Shown here: piece after piece, positions 54,124 to 63,157 of the stretch
Position numbering within the stretch: position 1 is the first letter of the stretch
How the letters are laid out: the number at the start of each line of letters is the position of its first letter
Origin: Muribaculaceae bacterium
GTDB taxonomy: Bacteria; Bacteroidota; Bacteroidia; Bacteroidales; Muribaculaceae
NCBI GenBank assembly: GCA_023663365.1
Contig: JAMPHP010000001.1
Span: 792,967-856,966 of the forward strand
Length of the DNA stretch: 64,000 nucleotides
Direction of reading: 5' to 3'
Program-made: the position numbers and the translations under genes
The notes under the pieces: generated by a model
What the model saw: only the letters and a program-made list of their open reading frames with translations
The model's database searches: none
Told to the model about the DNA's origin: nothing

Positions 54124-54284
54124 GGTGCGATGTTTGCTTAATTTGACGGTAAAATTAACAAAAAATCGTGCTATATGCAAGAGTTTTGCTCAAAAGAAAA
54201 GAGCCCGGCGCAGCCGACAATGTGCCCGAGAAGTGCTTTTGACCGCGATTTTGGCTGCTGTGTGTGCATTTTTCCAAAAAAATA

Positions 54285-54314
54285 TTGGAATTTCAAAATT
54301 TAGTTGTACCTTTG
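54285..54314 (+). promoter_or_regulatory. Promoter of the first giant secreted protein
   Basis: TTG at 54285-54287, 19-base spacer, TACCTTTG at 54307-54314. Leaves a 5' leader of roughly 95 bases before the ATG at 54416. Confidence 0.75.
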
Positions 54315-54415
54315 CGGAGTCGGATGTGGCATTTTGGCTGCAAACCCGGCGTAAATCTAATCCGCAACTGAACCTCGAACTTTCTAAACGATCATTTCCT
54401 AATATTTTTCATCTT

Positions 54416-57400
54416 ATGAAAAAACTTTACTCATTTCTTGCATCGGCCTTGCTGACGGGTTTTGCCGCCACGGCGCAGGTGACGCTGCCATATACGGCAC
54501 CGGCACCTACGGCCAATCCTGCCGATGGAGTTTCCAACAGCGAGTGGACGCGTGCCACCACCAAGGGTGCCGCGTGGAGTCAAGCGACAGCCGGTAATAT
54601 TACGTATGAGGGCTCTGCTGTATATGCAATATCGGGAGCCAACGCTTCCGGCGGCGAGACCGACAGCTGGCTGGTGTCGCCCACTTTTGCCTGCAAGGAG
54701 TCGACAGAATATAAGATTACTTTTTCTTTAAAGAAGTCAACTTCGACTACATCTCTTGAAAATCTTGATGTATATCTTACTATGGTTTCGCCGGTGACGG
54801 GTGCATCGACCGTGATCGAGTGGTACGATGGCTACTATAAGTCGGTAGACCTTAGTGCAGTTACAACCAAGTATGCCGAGTTCTCGACCACCATCGCAAC
54901 CGATCCGGGTGAGATGGGCAACTTTTACTTTGCCTTCCGTGCACACGGTGCGCACTCGGGTGGTTTTTTGGGTATCGCCAACATCACCATCGAGGAGCTC
55001 AGCTCAGGCACACAGGGGCCGGAGAAGCCCGAGCAGCCTGAGCAGCCCGGTGAGCATGAGTGTGTGGGCAAGGCTGTACCCTATACATCGACTATCGCCG
55101 TGCGGAATGTGACCACGGAGTTCGATGAAGGATGGAGCCAGATCAACGGCAACGGTGATGCCAAGAAGTGGGAACCCTCGACCGGCTCGACCGGCGGCAC
55201 GTCGACCAATCTTTTCGCTCAGTACACTTACAACAGCAACGCCCCCGACGATTACCTTGTGTCGCCTGCCATCCATCTCGAGGCCGGTAAGGAATATAAG
55301 GTGCTCTATGGCTTCATGACAAAGTCCAATAAGGAGAATGTGACTGTCTATGCCTCGGAGGGTGATACTAAAGAGGAAATTCTTGCCGGCGACAAGGTGC
55401 ACGAGTATCTTGACTATTCGCAGCAAACATTTGCGGTGATGAACGACACCTACACCCCGACCAAGACGGGCGACTATCACTTCACCTTCCATGTTCACTC
55501 GGTGGCAAACCGCTGGAATATCTATGTGTCGGAGTTCAGCGTGCTTGAGAATGTGTTTATGCCGGCCGGCGTAAGCGGCCTCACCGCAACTGCCGCTCCC
55601 GACCGCGAGCTTCGCTGCACCGTGAGCTGGACGCTGCCTACCACAAATATGTTCGGCGACCCCTTCACTGAGGATCAGACCATAGAAAAGGTTGAGATAT
55701 TCCGCGACGGCGGCGAGGCAGCTATCGCCACTCTCGCAGGCGATGCCACCACCTTCGACGATACCGAGGCCACAGGCCTTACTTCGGGCAAGCACACCTA
55801 CAGTGTGGTTGTGACCGTGGCAGGTGTTGCCAGCCCCGCCGTTACTTCCGCTCTGAGCAAATATGTAGGTCCGATTATGCCCACTCCCGTGCCTGCTGAG
55901 TTTACATTCACCTCGGCCGACGACCTCGAGCTGTGCACCTTCATCAAAGGTCCGAACTATAAGAACGAGGGCAACGACTGGAACTTCTACACAAGCACAC
56001 CCTCGCTGCGCTTCTCCGCCGGCTACTCCACCAAGGAGGACAGCTGGTATGTGTCGAGCCCCGTGGCTGTCAGCGAGCCCGGTTACTACCGTGTGACCAT
56101 CAACCAGAAGGTTGAGTCGCCCACCGCTCTCTATAAATATGAATATGCAGTGGGTACTGCGCCCACAATAGAGGCCATGACCGTGCGTGCCGATGACTTC
56201 GTGCTCACCAATAAATTCGAGGACTACAGCTTCGATTTCTACGCTGCCGAAGCCGGCACCTACTACGTGGGTGTGCACGCTTGCGAGCAGAACCGCAACG
56301 CCGCACAGCACCTCTACATCACTTCGGTGAAGGTTGAGACCTCGACCTTCGTGCCCGGCGTAGCCACCGACCTGAGTCTTACTCCCGCCGCCGACGGCAC
56401 CCTGAGCATGACTCTTGCCTGGACCAACCCGACCACATCTTTTGCCGGCGATGCAATGACCGCCGATCAATTCAAGGTAGAAATCTACGTGGGCGATGAG
56501 CTCCACACCACAGTCGACGGCACCGCTCCCGCCACCCTCGACATCGCCGTGCCTCAGGCCGGCCGCTTCACCGCCACAGTGAAGACAGTAGGTGCCGACG
56601 GTGCCACAGCTCCCAAACATCCCTCGGTAACTTCGGCATGGGTAGGTCCCAAATCGGTGACACTGCCTTATGAAGTGGCCTTCAACCAGAGCTCCGACGA
56701 GACTCTCAACTTCTGGGATGCTATCGACGGAAACGCCGACGGCAAGACATGGACTATCCAGAGCGGTACCTTCAAGCTCAACGGCGGCACAAAGAACGCC
56801 GACGGCCTCTTTGAGTACGCCGACTACCTCCTCTCGCCCGAGATGGAGCTTAGCGCCGGCAGCACTTACCGCTTCACATACACCGTGAAGGGCGGCAATC
56901 TGCAGAAGTTCTACTATACCGTAGGTGCCGTGAAGGCCGGAGCTTTCAGCGCCGACCACGCCGACTGGGCTGCTTTCAGCTCCGACTATGTGAGCAGCAA
57001 TGGCAGCAGTGTGAACAAGACCTACGAGTTCACGGTAGAGGAGAGCGGCAAGTACCGCATCGTAGTGGCTGCCGACGAGCTTCTCGGCACTGATTTCACT
57101 GCCTACTACATGTTTACTCTCATCAATGCAGGCATCAAGGAAATCCTTGCGCTCCCCGATGTAGCCACCGATGTGACAGTGACCCCCGGTGCCGACTATG
57201 CTCTTGAAGCAGAGATAAGCTGGACCAACCCGACCACCACCAGCTTCGAGGGCGTGACTCTCGATGCCGGCGACATCACCGAAGCCCGTATCTACCGCAA
57301 CGGTACCGAAATCGGCTCCGTGACCGAGCCCGAGCTGCTGATTCCCGGCACTCAGGGTACCTTCACCGACTACGAGCTGCCTGCTTCGGGTACATATACC

Positions 57401-58282
57401 TACAAGGTGGAAATCTACACCGCCAACGGATGCAGCGAGACCGCAGCTACCGAAGTCAAGACAGCCTGGATAGGCCCCGGCATAGCAGTTCCCGCCACCC
57501 AGACCGGCCTTGAATACGGTATCTACTCCACCGACAACTTCGACACCTGGACCCGAAAGAGCGTAGGCGGCTCGGGCAAGAACTGGAGCACCAGCGGCAC
57601 CTACGGCCTCACCATCACCAGCACCTCATCGGAGCCTGATGCCTGGGCTATCTCCCGCCCCATTCAGTTCGAGAAAAACTGCCTCTACGAAATCGAGCTC
57701 AACTCGCGCTACGATTATAACCCCGGCTCTTATCTTGCCTCGCCCGAGCTCTACTACGGCGCTTCGGAAGAGCACACTGAGCTCACCAAGATCGGCGGCT
57801 GGAGCATAGCAGCGACAGCAACCACCAACAACACCGCCCAAAGCGACACCATCCTCGTCTATGCCGTCGATCCTTCCGAGATCATGCCGGCAGCCGAGAC
57901 AGAAGGTGAGGGCGAAGGCGACGAAGGTGTGGTTGAAGACCCCACTCTCGGAGCAGTGAAAGTTGCCGCAGGCCCCTCGCGCCTTGCCATCCGAGCCAAA
58001 GACAAATCCAGCTTCTATGTGCGCTGGTGCGCCATCCGCCTCGTGAAGGCTTTCACAGGAGTCGATGCAGTAGGAGTTGCCGACGGAGTTGAATACGACG
58101 GTCGCGGCCTCCGCTTCGAGGGCACAGCCACAGTAGAGGTCTACGACCTCGCCGGAGCTCTTGTAGCAGCCGATGCCCGTGCCGAAAGCACCTTCGACCT
58201 CACGCCACTGGCAGGAGGCATCTACATCGTCAAAGTTTCACCCGACGCAGGTAAAGCCGTGACAATGAAGATAGTGAAATAA
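54416..58282 (+). CDS. Giant modular secreted protein with T9SS-like C-terminal sorting domain
   Basis: 1288 residues from ATG 54416, the start of the signal peptide MKKLYSFLASALLTGFAATA. A frame to 54122 upstream is rejected because it passes through the promoter. Alternating modules: choice-of-anchor J/MAM-like beta-sandwiches (residues about 22-180, 210-370, 495-640, 750-905, 1030-1205) each containing a D-x-W/Y-L-V/L-S-P motif, and fibronectin-III-like domains (about 382-490, 645-745, 914-1025) with the motif SWTxPTT. An acidic Glu/Gly segment (EGEGEGDEG) and a C-terminal tail VYDLAGALV...GIYIVKV...KIVK typical of type A sorting domains follow. Surface adhesin or carbohydrate binder is inferred. 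Confidence 0.87.
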   Translation: MKKLYSFLASALLTGFAATAQVTLPYTAPAPTANPADGVSNSEWTRATTKGAAWSQATAGNITYEGSAVYAISGANASGGETDSWLVSPTFACKESTEYKITFSLKKSTSTTSLENLDVYLTMVSPVTGASTVIEWYDGYYKSVDLSAVTTKYAEFSTTIATDPGEMGNFYFAFRAHGAHSGGFLGIANITIEELSSGTQGPEKPEQPEQPGEHECVGKAVPYTSTIAVRNVTTEFDEGWSQINGNGDAKKWEPSTGSTGGTSTNLFAQYTYNSNAPDDYLVSPAIHLEAGKEYKVLYGFMTKSNKENVTVYASEGDTKEEILAGDKVHEYLDYSQQTFAVMNDTYTPTKTGDYHFTFHVHSVANRWNIYVSEFSVLENVFMPAGVSGLTATAAPDRELRCTVSWTLPTTNMFGDPFTEDQTIEKVEIFRDGGEAAIATLAGDATTFDDTEATGLTSGKHTYSVVVTVAGVASPAVTSALSKYVGPIMPTPVPAEFTFTSADDLELCTFIKGPNYKNEGNDWNFYTSTPSLRFSAGYSTKEDSWYVSSPVAVSEPGYYRVTINQKVESPTALYKYEYAVGTAPTIEAMTVRADDFVLTNKFEDYSFDFYAAEAGTYYVGVHACEQNRNAAQHLYITSVKVETSTFVPGVATDLSLTPAADGTLSMTLAWTNPTTSFAGDAMTADQFKVEIYVGDELHTTVDGTAPATLDIAVPQAGRFTATVKTVGADGATAPKHPSVTSAWVGPKSVTLPYEVAFNQSSDETLNFWDAIDGNADGKTWTIQSGTFKLNGGTKNADGLFEYADYLLSPEMELSAGSTYRFTYTVKGGNLQKFYYTVGAVKAGAFSADHADWAAFSSDYVSSNGSSVNKTYEFTVEESGKYRIVVAADELLGTDFTAYYMFTLINAGIKEILALPDVATDVTVTPGADYALEAEISWTNPTTTSFEGVTLDAGDITEARIYRNGTEIGSVTEPELLIPGTQGTFTDYELPASGTYTYKVEIYTANGCSETAATEVKTAWIGPGIAVPATQTGLEYGIYSTDNFDTWTRKSVGGSGKNWSTSGTYGLTITSTSSEPDAWAISRPIQFEKNCLYEIELNSRYDYNPGSYLASPELYYGASEEHTELTKIGGWSIAATATTNNTAQSDTILVYAVDPSEIMPAAETEGEGEGDEGVVEDPTLGAVKVAAGPSRLAIRAKDKSSFYVRWCAIRLVKAFTGVDAVGVADGVEYDGRGLRFEGTATVEVYDLAGALVAADARAESTFDLTPLAGGIYIVKVSPDAGKAVTMKIVK

Positions 58283-58302
58283 ATACTACTAACCATAAGC
58301 AC

Positions 58303-58336
58303 AGAACGGACAGCTCTTCGGAAGCTGCTCCGTTCT
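58303..58336 (+). terminator. Intrinsic terminator-like hairpin after the first giant protein gene
   Basis: agaacgga-cagct paired with agctg-ctccgttct (one bulged C), then a T-containing tail TGCTTGCTT. 21 bases after the TAA. Confidence 0.7.
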
Positions 58337-58418
58337 TGCTTGCTTAGAGTATGTTTGAATTTAACTCAATGAAATACTTAGGGAGAAAAAACGGCATCTT
58401 CCGAGCTTTCATTCAGTC

Positions 58419-58436
58419 GTTATGGCACCCCATAAC
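58419..58436. other. Small hairpin in the leader before the second giant protein
   Basis: gttatgg-cacc-ccataac, a 7-bp perfect stem with 4-base loop, in the 254-base gap 58283-58536. A TATGTTTG at 58350-58357 could be a -7 box but has no TTTG at the right distance. Otherwise I see nothing in the gap. Confidence 0.35.
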
Positions 58437-58536
58437 TCCTTCATTCAATCTCAGAACATGCTCGATTTTCTCTCCTAATTATAAACATCAGTTAAACCCA
58501 AACATACTCTCAGACACCTACCAATCATATATAATT

Positions 58537-61500
58537 ATGAAGAAAACCACAACAGCCCTATTGCTCGCAATCATGCTGACAGCCGGAGCTTCGGCACAGC
58601 AGCGGGCGGCGCACTACGGCGGCACCAAGCGAATGGTGACGCCTATCGAGCGCAGCGAAGCGGCAAACCGCACCGTGAGAAACTTCGCGCCTACCTACCA
58701 GCGCGGACTACGCACGCCTCAGCAGCCTGTCGACGTGTCGGCCATCTCGGCCTCCTACACCAAGACGCCGCCCATGCGTGTGCTCGGCGACGGCACCACC
58801 ATCTACGGCTCCATAATCTATGCCGACAGCTGGGTGCAGAGCGGTGCCGCTTATGGCCTCTACTCGTTCAAGGCCGATGCCACCCCGGGCGTGAACCTCG
58901 TGCACAGCGTCACCGGCGGCTATCTGGCCAACGGCGGCGGTTGCTATGCCGACGGCAAGTACTACTTCAACTCCTACGTCTACACCGAAGAGATGGGCTA
59001 CACCTTCTCCACTTTCATCACCATGGATGTGGCAACCGGTGAGATGAAAAAGAATACACAGTCGTTTATCCAGGGTACGTTCGACCAGTCGCAGATCACG
59101 CACGACATGACCTACGACCCCACCACCGGCACCATCTACGCGAGCGCATATATCAAGGAGACACTCGACGAAGAGGGCCTTTTCGAACGCTTCAGCACTG
59201 CCATATCGACCGTGGATACCTATACCGGCTTCGTGACTCCCATCGCCAAGACACCCGGCTTCATCGCCATCGCCGCCAACAACAGCGGCGAGCTCTACGG
59301 TATCACCAAGGGCAGTCGCTCGGCACTCTACCGTGTGAACAAGACCACCGGCGAGTGTACCGAAATCGGCCCGACGGGTCTCAACCCGGAGTACGTGCAG
59401 TCGGCCGCTTTCGACCCCGTGACCGACAAGCTCTACTGGGCCGAGACCGAGTACAACGGCACCTCGGGCCTCTACGAGGTGAACCTCACCACGGGTAAGG
59501 CCGAGAAAATAGCGTCGTTTGCCGACAATGAAGAGTTTACCGGTATCTATATCCCGGCACCCACCGTCGCTGCCGCCGCACCTGCCGCCGTCACTGCTCA
59601 GGGAGCCGTCTTCGCCGGTGCCTCGCTGAGCGGCAAGCTCACCTTCACGGCGCCCACACTGAGCTACGGTGGTGCCGAACTCAGCGGTGAGCTCGTGGCC
59701 GAAGTTCGCCTCGACGGAGAGGACTATGCCACCCTCGATGTGACACCCGGCCAGGAAGTATCCGTCGACGCCACCCTCACCGAGGGTGCGCACGGCTTCA
59801 CCGTGTTTGTGAGCAACGAGGCCGGAGAAGGCCCGCGCACGGGCTACTCATGGTATGTAGGCATCGACGGCCCCGCAGCCGTTGGCGACCTCACCCTCAG
59901 CTCCAACGCCCTTGACGAACCGGTGATAAGCTGGACCGCTCCCACCGTGGGCCGCAACGGCGGCTACATCGATCCTGCGCAGCTGACCTACAAGGTAGTG
60001 CGTCAGCCCGAGGCAGTGACTGTGGCCGAGAATATCCGCACCACCACCTTTACCGACAAGGGCAAGTTCAAGGCTCAGCAGGTATTCTACACCGTGCAGG
60101 CATTCTGCGCCGGTCGTGAAGGTGCCGAGGCATCTACTGCCGAAGGCCTCTACGGCACCGGCTCGGAGCTTCCCGTGACTTGGACCTTCGACACCGAGGA
60201 CGACTTCAAGCTCTGCACCGCCATTGATGCCAACGGCGATGCCGACACCCAGTACCACTGGGGCTACTGGCTGTACTCGCCCACATTCTCTTACACCGAA
60301 AAATACGATGCTGCCGCAGCTTATGTATTCGGTCAGGAAGTAGCCGACGACTGGCTCTTCATGCCTCCCTTCACGGCCGAGCAGGGCAAGCTCTACCGCG
60401 TGACTTTCCGCACCATCAACACCGGCTCTCCCGAGCGCCTTGCCGTGACTGCCGGCCCCGCAGCGGCCATAGCATCGCAGACCGTGATTCTGCCTGCCAA
60501 CAACTACAACAACAAGGAATACGCCACCTATACCGCCGACTTCCGCGCAAGTGCCTCGGGCAACTACTATGTAGGCTTCCACTGCACCTCCGCCAAGAAA
60601 GCCGGCTACCTGCTCATCGACGACGTGTGCGTGGATGAAATCCCCGACACCTCTGCTCCCGCCGCTGTGGGTTCGCTCACCGTGACCGCCGACCCCTCAG
60701 GTGCTCTTAAGGCTACCGTGGCCTTCACCGCGCCCACTACCAACGCCGCCGGCAGCGCTCTCGACGCCCTCACACGCATCGACATCTTCCGCGGCAACGA
60801 CAACACCGTGCTCCACAGCTTCGCAGCTCCCGTCAAGGGCGCAGCGCTCTCCTGGACCGACAATGACGCCATCGAGGGCATCAACACCTACCGCGTGGTT
60901 GCTTACAATGCCTCCGGCGCAGGTGAGAAGGCCATGGCTTCGACGTATGTTGGCTACGACCTCCCCACCGCAGTGACGGAGCTTACGCTCGTGGAGGAAG
61001 GCGGACACCCCGTGCTCCGCTGGGTTGCTCCCGAATTCGGCCAAAACGACGGCTATCTCAATCCCGACGAGCTGGTGTACCGCATCATCCGCTCCGACAA
61101 TACAATCATGAGCAGCAATGCCACCGACACCGAGTTTATCGACTACTCGCTCGACGGCAGCGCGCATCAGTACTTCATCTACTATCAGGTGCAGGCCGTG
61201 AGCAAGGCCGGCATAGGCGATTATGCCCTGTCGAACCATATCATCTACGGCGACCCCTATGAAGGCGAGTTCTTCGAGAGCTTCGACGATGCCGCCCTCA
61301 GCACCGACCCCTGGATGCTCTATCGCATAAAAGGCAATCAGCAGCTGTGGACCATCCTCTCGCAGGGTCAGAGCCCCGCCTGCTACGATGCCGACATGAG
61401 CGGTGGCCTTGCAGCCTTCCAGAGCGGCAACGGATATATGAACGACGAGGGTCGCCTCGTGTCGCCCAAGCTCCGCATCGACAATATGGATGTGCCTACT

Positions 61501-63150
61501 TTCTCCTTTGCTTTCTACCACTGCCCCGACCAGGGCACGATAGCCGGCGATGAGCCCTACACCGACCGCATGGTGCCCGAGGTGTGCCTGCCCGACGGCA
61601 GCTACGTGGCCCTCGACTCGCCCATCTATGTCGACGATCCCACCTGGGACGAAGGTTGGTACCTCTATGTCTACGACCTCAGCGAATACAAGAACCACGG
61701 CTATGTGCAGCTTTCTTTCCACGGCTATGCAGGCTATGCCAACGATGTATACGTGGACTATATCACACTCGAGAACAACAATGAGTACGACCTCGTGGCA
61801 TATACCTTCTCCGGCCCCAACGGCGTGAAGGTAGGCCGCACCGCCCGCTACACCTACACCGTGCTCAACCAGGGCATGAAGGCCGCCGACGCCTACACCG
61901 TGAAGCTGATGTGCAACGGCAAGGAGCTGCAGAGCCAACCCTCCACGGCGGCTCTCTACCCCGGCAAGACCGCTACCTACACCTTCGAGGTACCCGCCAC
62001 GCTTGCCGACGAAGGCAAGGTTCTCACCTACTATGCCACCGCCGAGTTTGCTCAGGATGATGTGCCCAACAACAACGCTTCGGGCACTATCAGTACCCGC
62101 GTGCTCTCGCCCGATGTGCCCGAGGTACGCACTCTCAGCGCCGAGCTTAAGGGTGCCGACAAGGTTGCCCTCGCATGGGGCGATGCCGATGCTCTGCACG
62201 TCAACGACGACTTCGAGAACTATGCCGCCTTCAGCATCGCCGACATAGGCGACTACACGCTCATCGACGGCGACAAGAACCCCGTGTTCACATTCAGCGA
62301 CATTGACTTCCCCAACAGCGGCGAGCCCGTGGCATTCATGGTATTCAACCCCGTGATGCTCGGTGTGGCACCGGCACTGCCCGAGTGGACTCCGGCAAGC
62401 GGCAGCCAGGTGCTGGCAGCCTTCAGCCCGCACGATGGCTCGGGAACAGCCACCACGGCCGACGACTGGCTCATCTCTCCCGAAATCCACGGCGGCACCA
62501 TCAGCTTCAAGGCAAAGACCGCCAACTGGGAGTGGGGTATGGAGAACTTCGAGGTGATGTATTCCACCACCGATGCCGCCAAGGCTTCGTTCGTAAGCCT
62601 CACCGGCAAACTTGAGGCGCCCAAGGACTGGACGGAGCTCTCCTACACCCTGCCGGCCAACGCCAAGTACTTCGCCATCCACTATGTGACCAACGACGGC
62701 TTCATATTCTATCTCGACGACCTTTGCTACACCGCCAAGTGTGCCATTGAAGGCGAGGCTCTCGCCGGCTTCCGCATCTACCGCGACGGCCGCGCCATAG
62801 CCGATGCCGGAGTGGCCGACCGCAGCTTCACCGACAGCGGCGTGGCCGACGGCCTCCACACCTATGGCGTGAGCGCCCTCTTCGGCAGCCGCGAGTCGCT
62901 GCCCGTGCAGCTTGCCGTGCAGGTGGGTGAGTCGGGTCTCGACGATGTTGCGACAACCGACCTCAGCATCCGTGCCGAGGCAAGCTGCATTGCCATCGAC
63001 GGAGCTTCGGGCCTCGACGTGGCTGTGACAAACGCCGCCGGTATGACCGTATTTGCTTCGGCTGCTGCCGATGCCTATCGTGTGACAGTGACTCCGGGCG
63101 TGTATGTAGTGCGCGCCGGCACCACCGTTGAAAAACTTCTTGTGAAATAA
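58537..63150 (+). CDS. Giant modular secreted protein with N-terminal propeller and T9SS-like tail
   Basis: 1537 residues from ATG 58537 (signal peptide MKKTTTALLLAIMLTAGASA). Residues ~75-345 look like a beta-propeller of about six blades with repeated xxYDPxTGTIYA/FDPVTDKLYW and GELYGITKG units. Then come Fn3-like domains (SWTAPTVG, VAFTAPTTNAAG, LRWVAPEFG), choice-of-anchor J-like sandwiches with DWLFMPPF, GRLVSPKL and DWLISPEI motifs, a CARDB-like domain (ARYTYTVLNQGMKAADAYTV...) and a short C-terminal Por-like tail ending VVRAGTTVEKLLVK. Paralogue of the first giant protein in its modules and of the next gene in its propeller. Confidence 0.87.
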   Translation: MKKTTTALLLAIMLTAGASAQQRAAHYGGTKRMVTPIERSEAANRTVRNFAPTYQRGLRTPQQPVDVSAISASYTKTPPMRVLGDGTTIYGSIIYADSWVQSGAAYGLYSFKADATPGVNLVHSVTGGYLANGGGCYADGKYYFNSYVYTEEMGYTFSTFITMDVATGEMKKNTQSFIQGTFDQSQITHDMTYDPTTGTIYASAYIKETLDEEGLFERFSTAISTVDTYTGFVTPIAKTPGFIAIAANNSGELYGITKGSRSALYRVNKTTGECTEIGPTGLNPEYVQSAAFDPVTDKLYWAETEYNGTSGLYEVNLTTGKAEKIASFADNEEFTGIYIPAPTVAAAAPAAVTAQGAVFAGASLSGKLTFTAPTLSYGGAELSGELVAEVRLDGEDYATLDVTPGQEVSVDATLTEGAHGFTVFVSNEAGEGPRTGYSWYVGIDGPAAVGDLTLSSNALDEPVISWTAPTVGRNGGYIDPAQLTYKVVRQPEAVTVAENIRTTTFTDKGKFKAQQVFYTVQAFCAGREGAEASTAEGLYGTGSELPVTWTFDTEDDFKLCTAIDANGDADTQYHWGYWLYSPTFSYTEKYDAAAAYVFGQEVADDWLFMPPFTAEQGKLYRVTFRTINTGSPERLAVTAGPAAAIASQTVILPANNYNNKEYATYTADFRASASGNYYVGFHCTSAKKAGYLLIDDVCVDEIPDTSAPAAVGSLTVTADPSGALKATVAFTAPTTNAAGSALDALTRIDIFRGNDNTVLHSFAAPVKGAALSWTDNDAIEGINTYRVVAYNASGAGEKAMASTYVGYDLPTAVTELTLVEEGGHPVLRWVAPEFGQNDGYLNPDELVYRIIRSDNTIMSSNATDTEFIDYSLDGSAHQYFIYYQVQAVSKAGIGDYALSNHIIYGDPYEGEFFESFDDAALSTDPWMLYRIKGNQQLWTILSQGQSPACYDADMSGGLAAFQSGNGYMNDEGRLVSPKLRIDNMDVPTFSFAFYHCPDQGTIAGDEPYTDRMVPEVCLPDGSYVALDSPIYVDDPTWDEGWYLYVYDLSEYKNHGYVQLSFHGYAGYANDVYVDYITLENNNEYDLVAYTFSGPNGVKVGRTARYTYTVLNQGMKAADAYTVKLMCNGKELQSQPSTAALYPGKTATYTFEVPATLADEGKVLTYYATAEFAQDDVPNNNASGTISTRVLSPDVPEVRTLSAELKGADKVALAWGDADALHVNDDFENYAAFSIADIGDYTLIDGDKNPVFTFSDIDFPNSGEPVAFMVFNPVMLGVAPALPEWTPASGSQVLAAFSPHDGSGTATTADDWLISPEIHGGTISFKAKTANWEWGMENFEVMYSTTDAAKASFVSLTGKLEAPKDWTELSYTLPANAKYFAIHYVTNDGFIFYLDDLCYTAKCAIEGEALAGFRIYRDGRAIADAGVADRSFTDSGVADGLHTYGVSALFGSRESLPVQLAVQVGESGLDDVATTDLSIRAEASCIAIDGASGLDVAVTNAAGMTVFASAAADAYRVTVTPGVYVVRAGTTVEKLLVK

Positions 63151-63157
63151 TACTACC

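Noticed and set aside
54122..54415. Upstream in-frame start for the first giant protein
   Set aside because: Would place the promoter inside the coding region and bury the signal peptide about 100 residues from the N-terminus.
55004..56959. 651-codon open frame on the minus strand
   Set aside because: Shadow of the first giant secreted protein; no start context, no domain.
58350..58357. TATGTTTG as -7 box of the second giant protein gene
   Set aside because: No TTTG 19-21 bases upstream, and it is 180 bases from the ATG; left unassigned.
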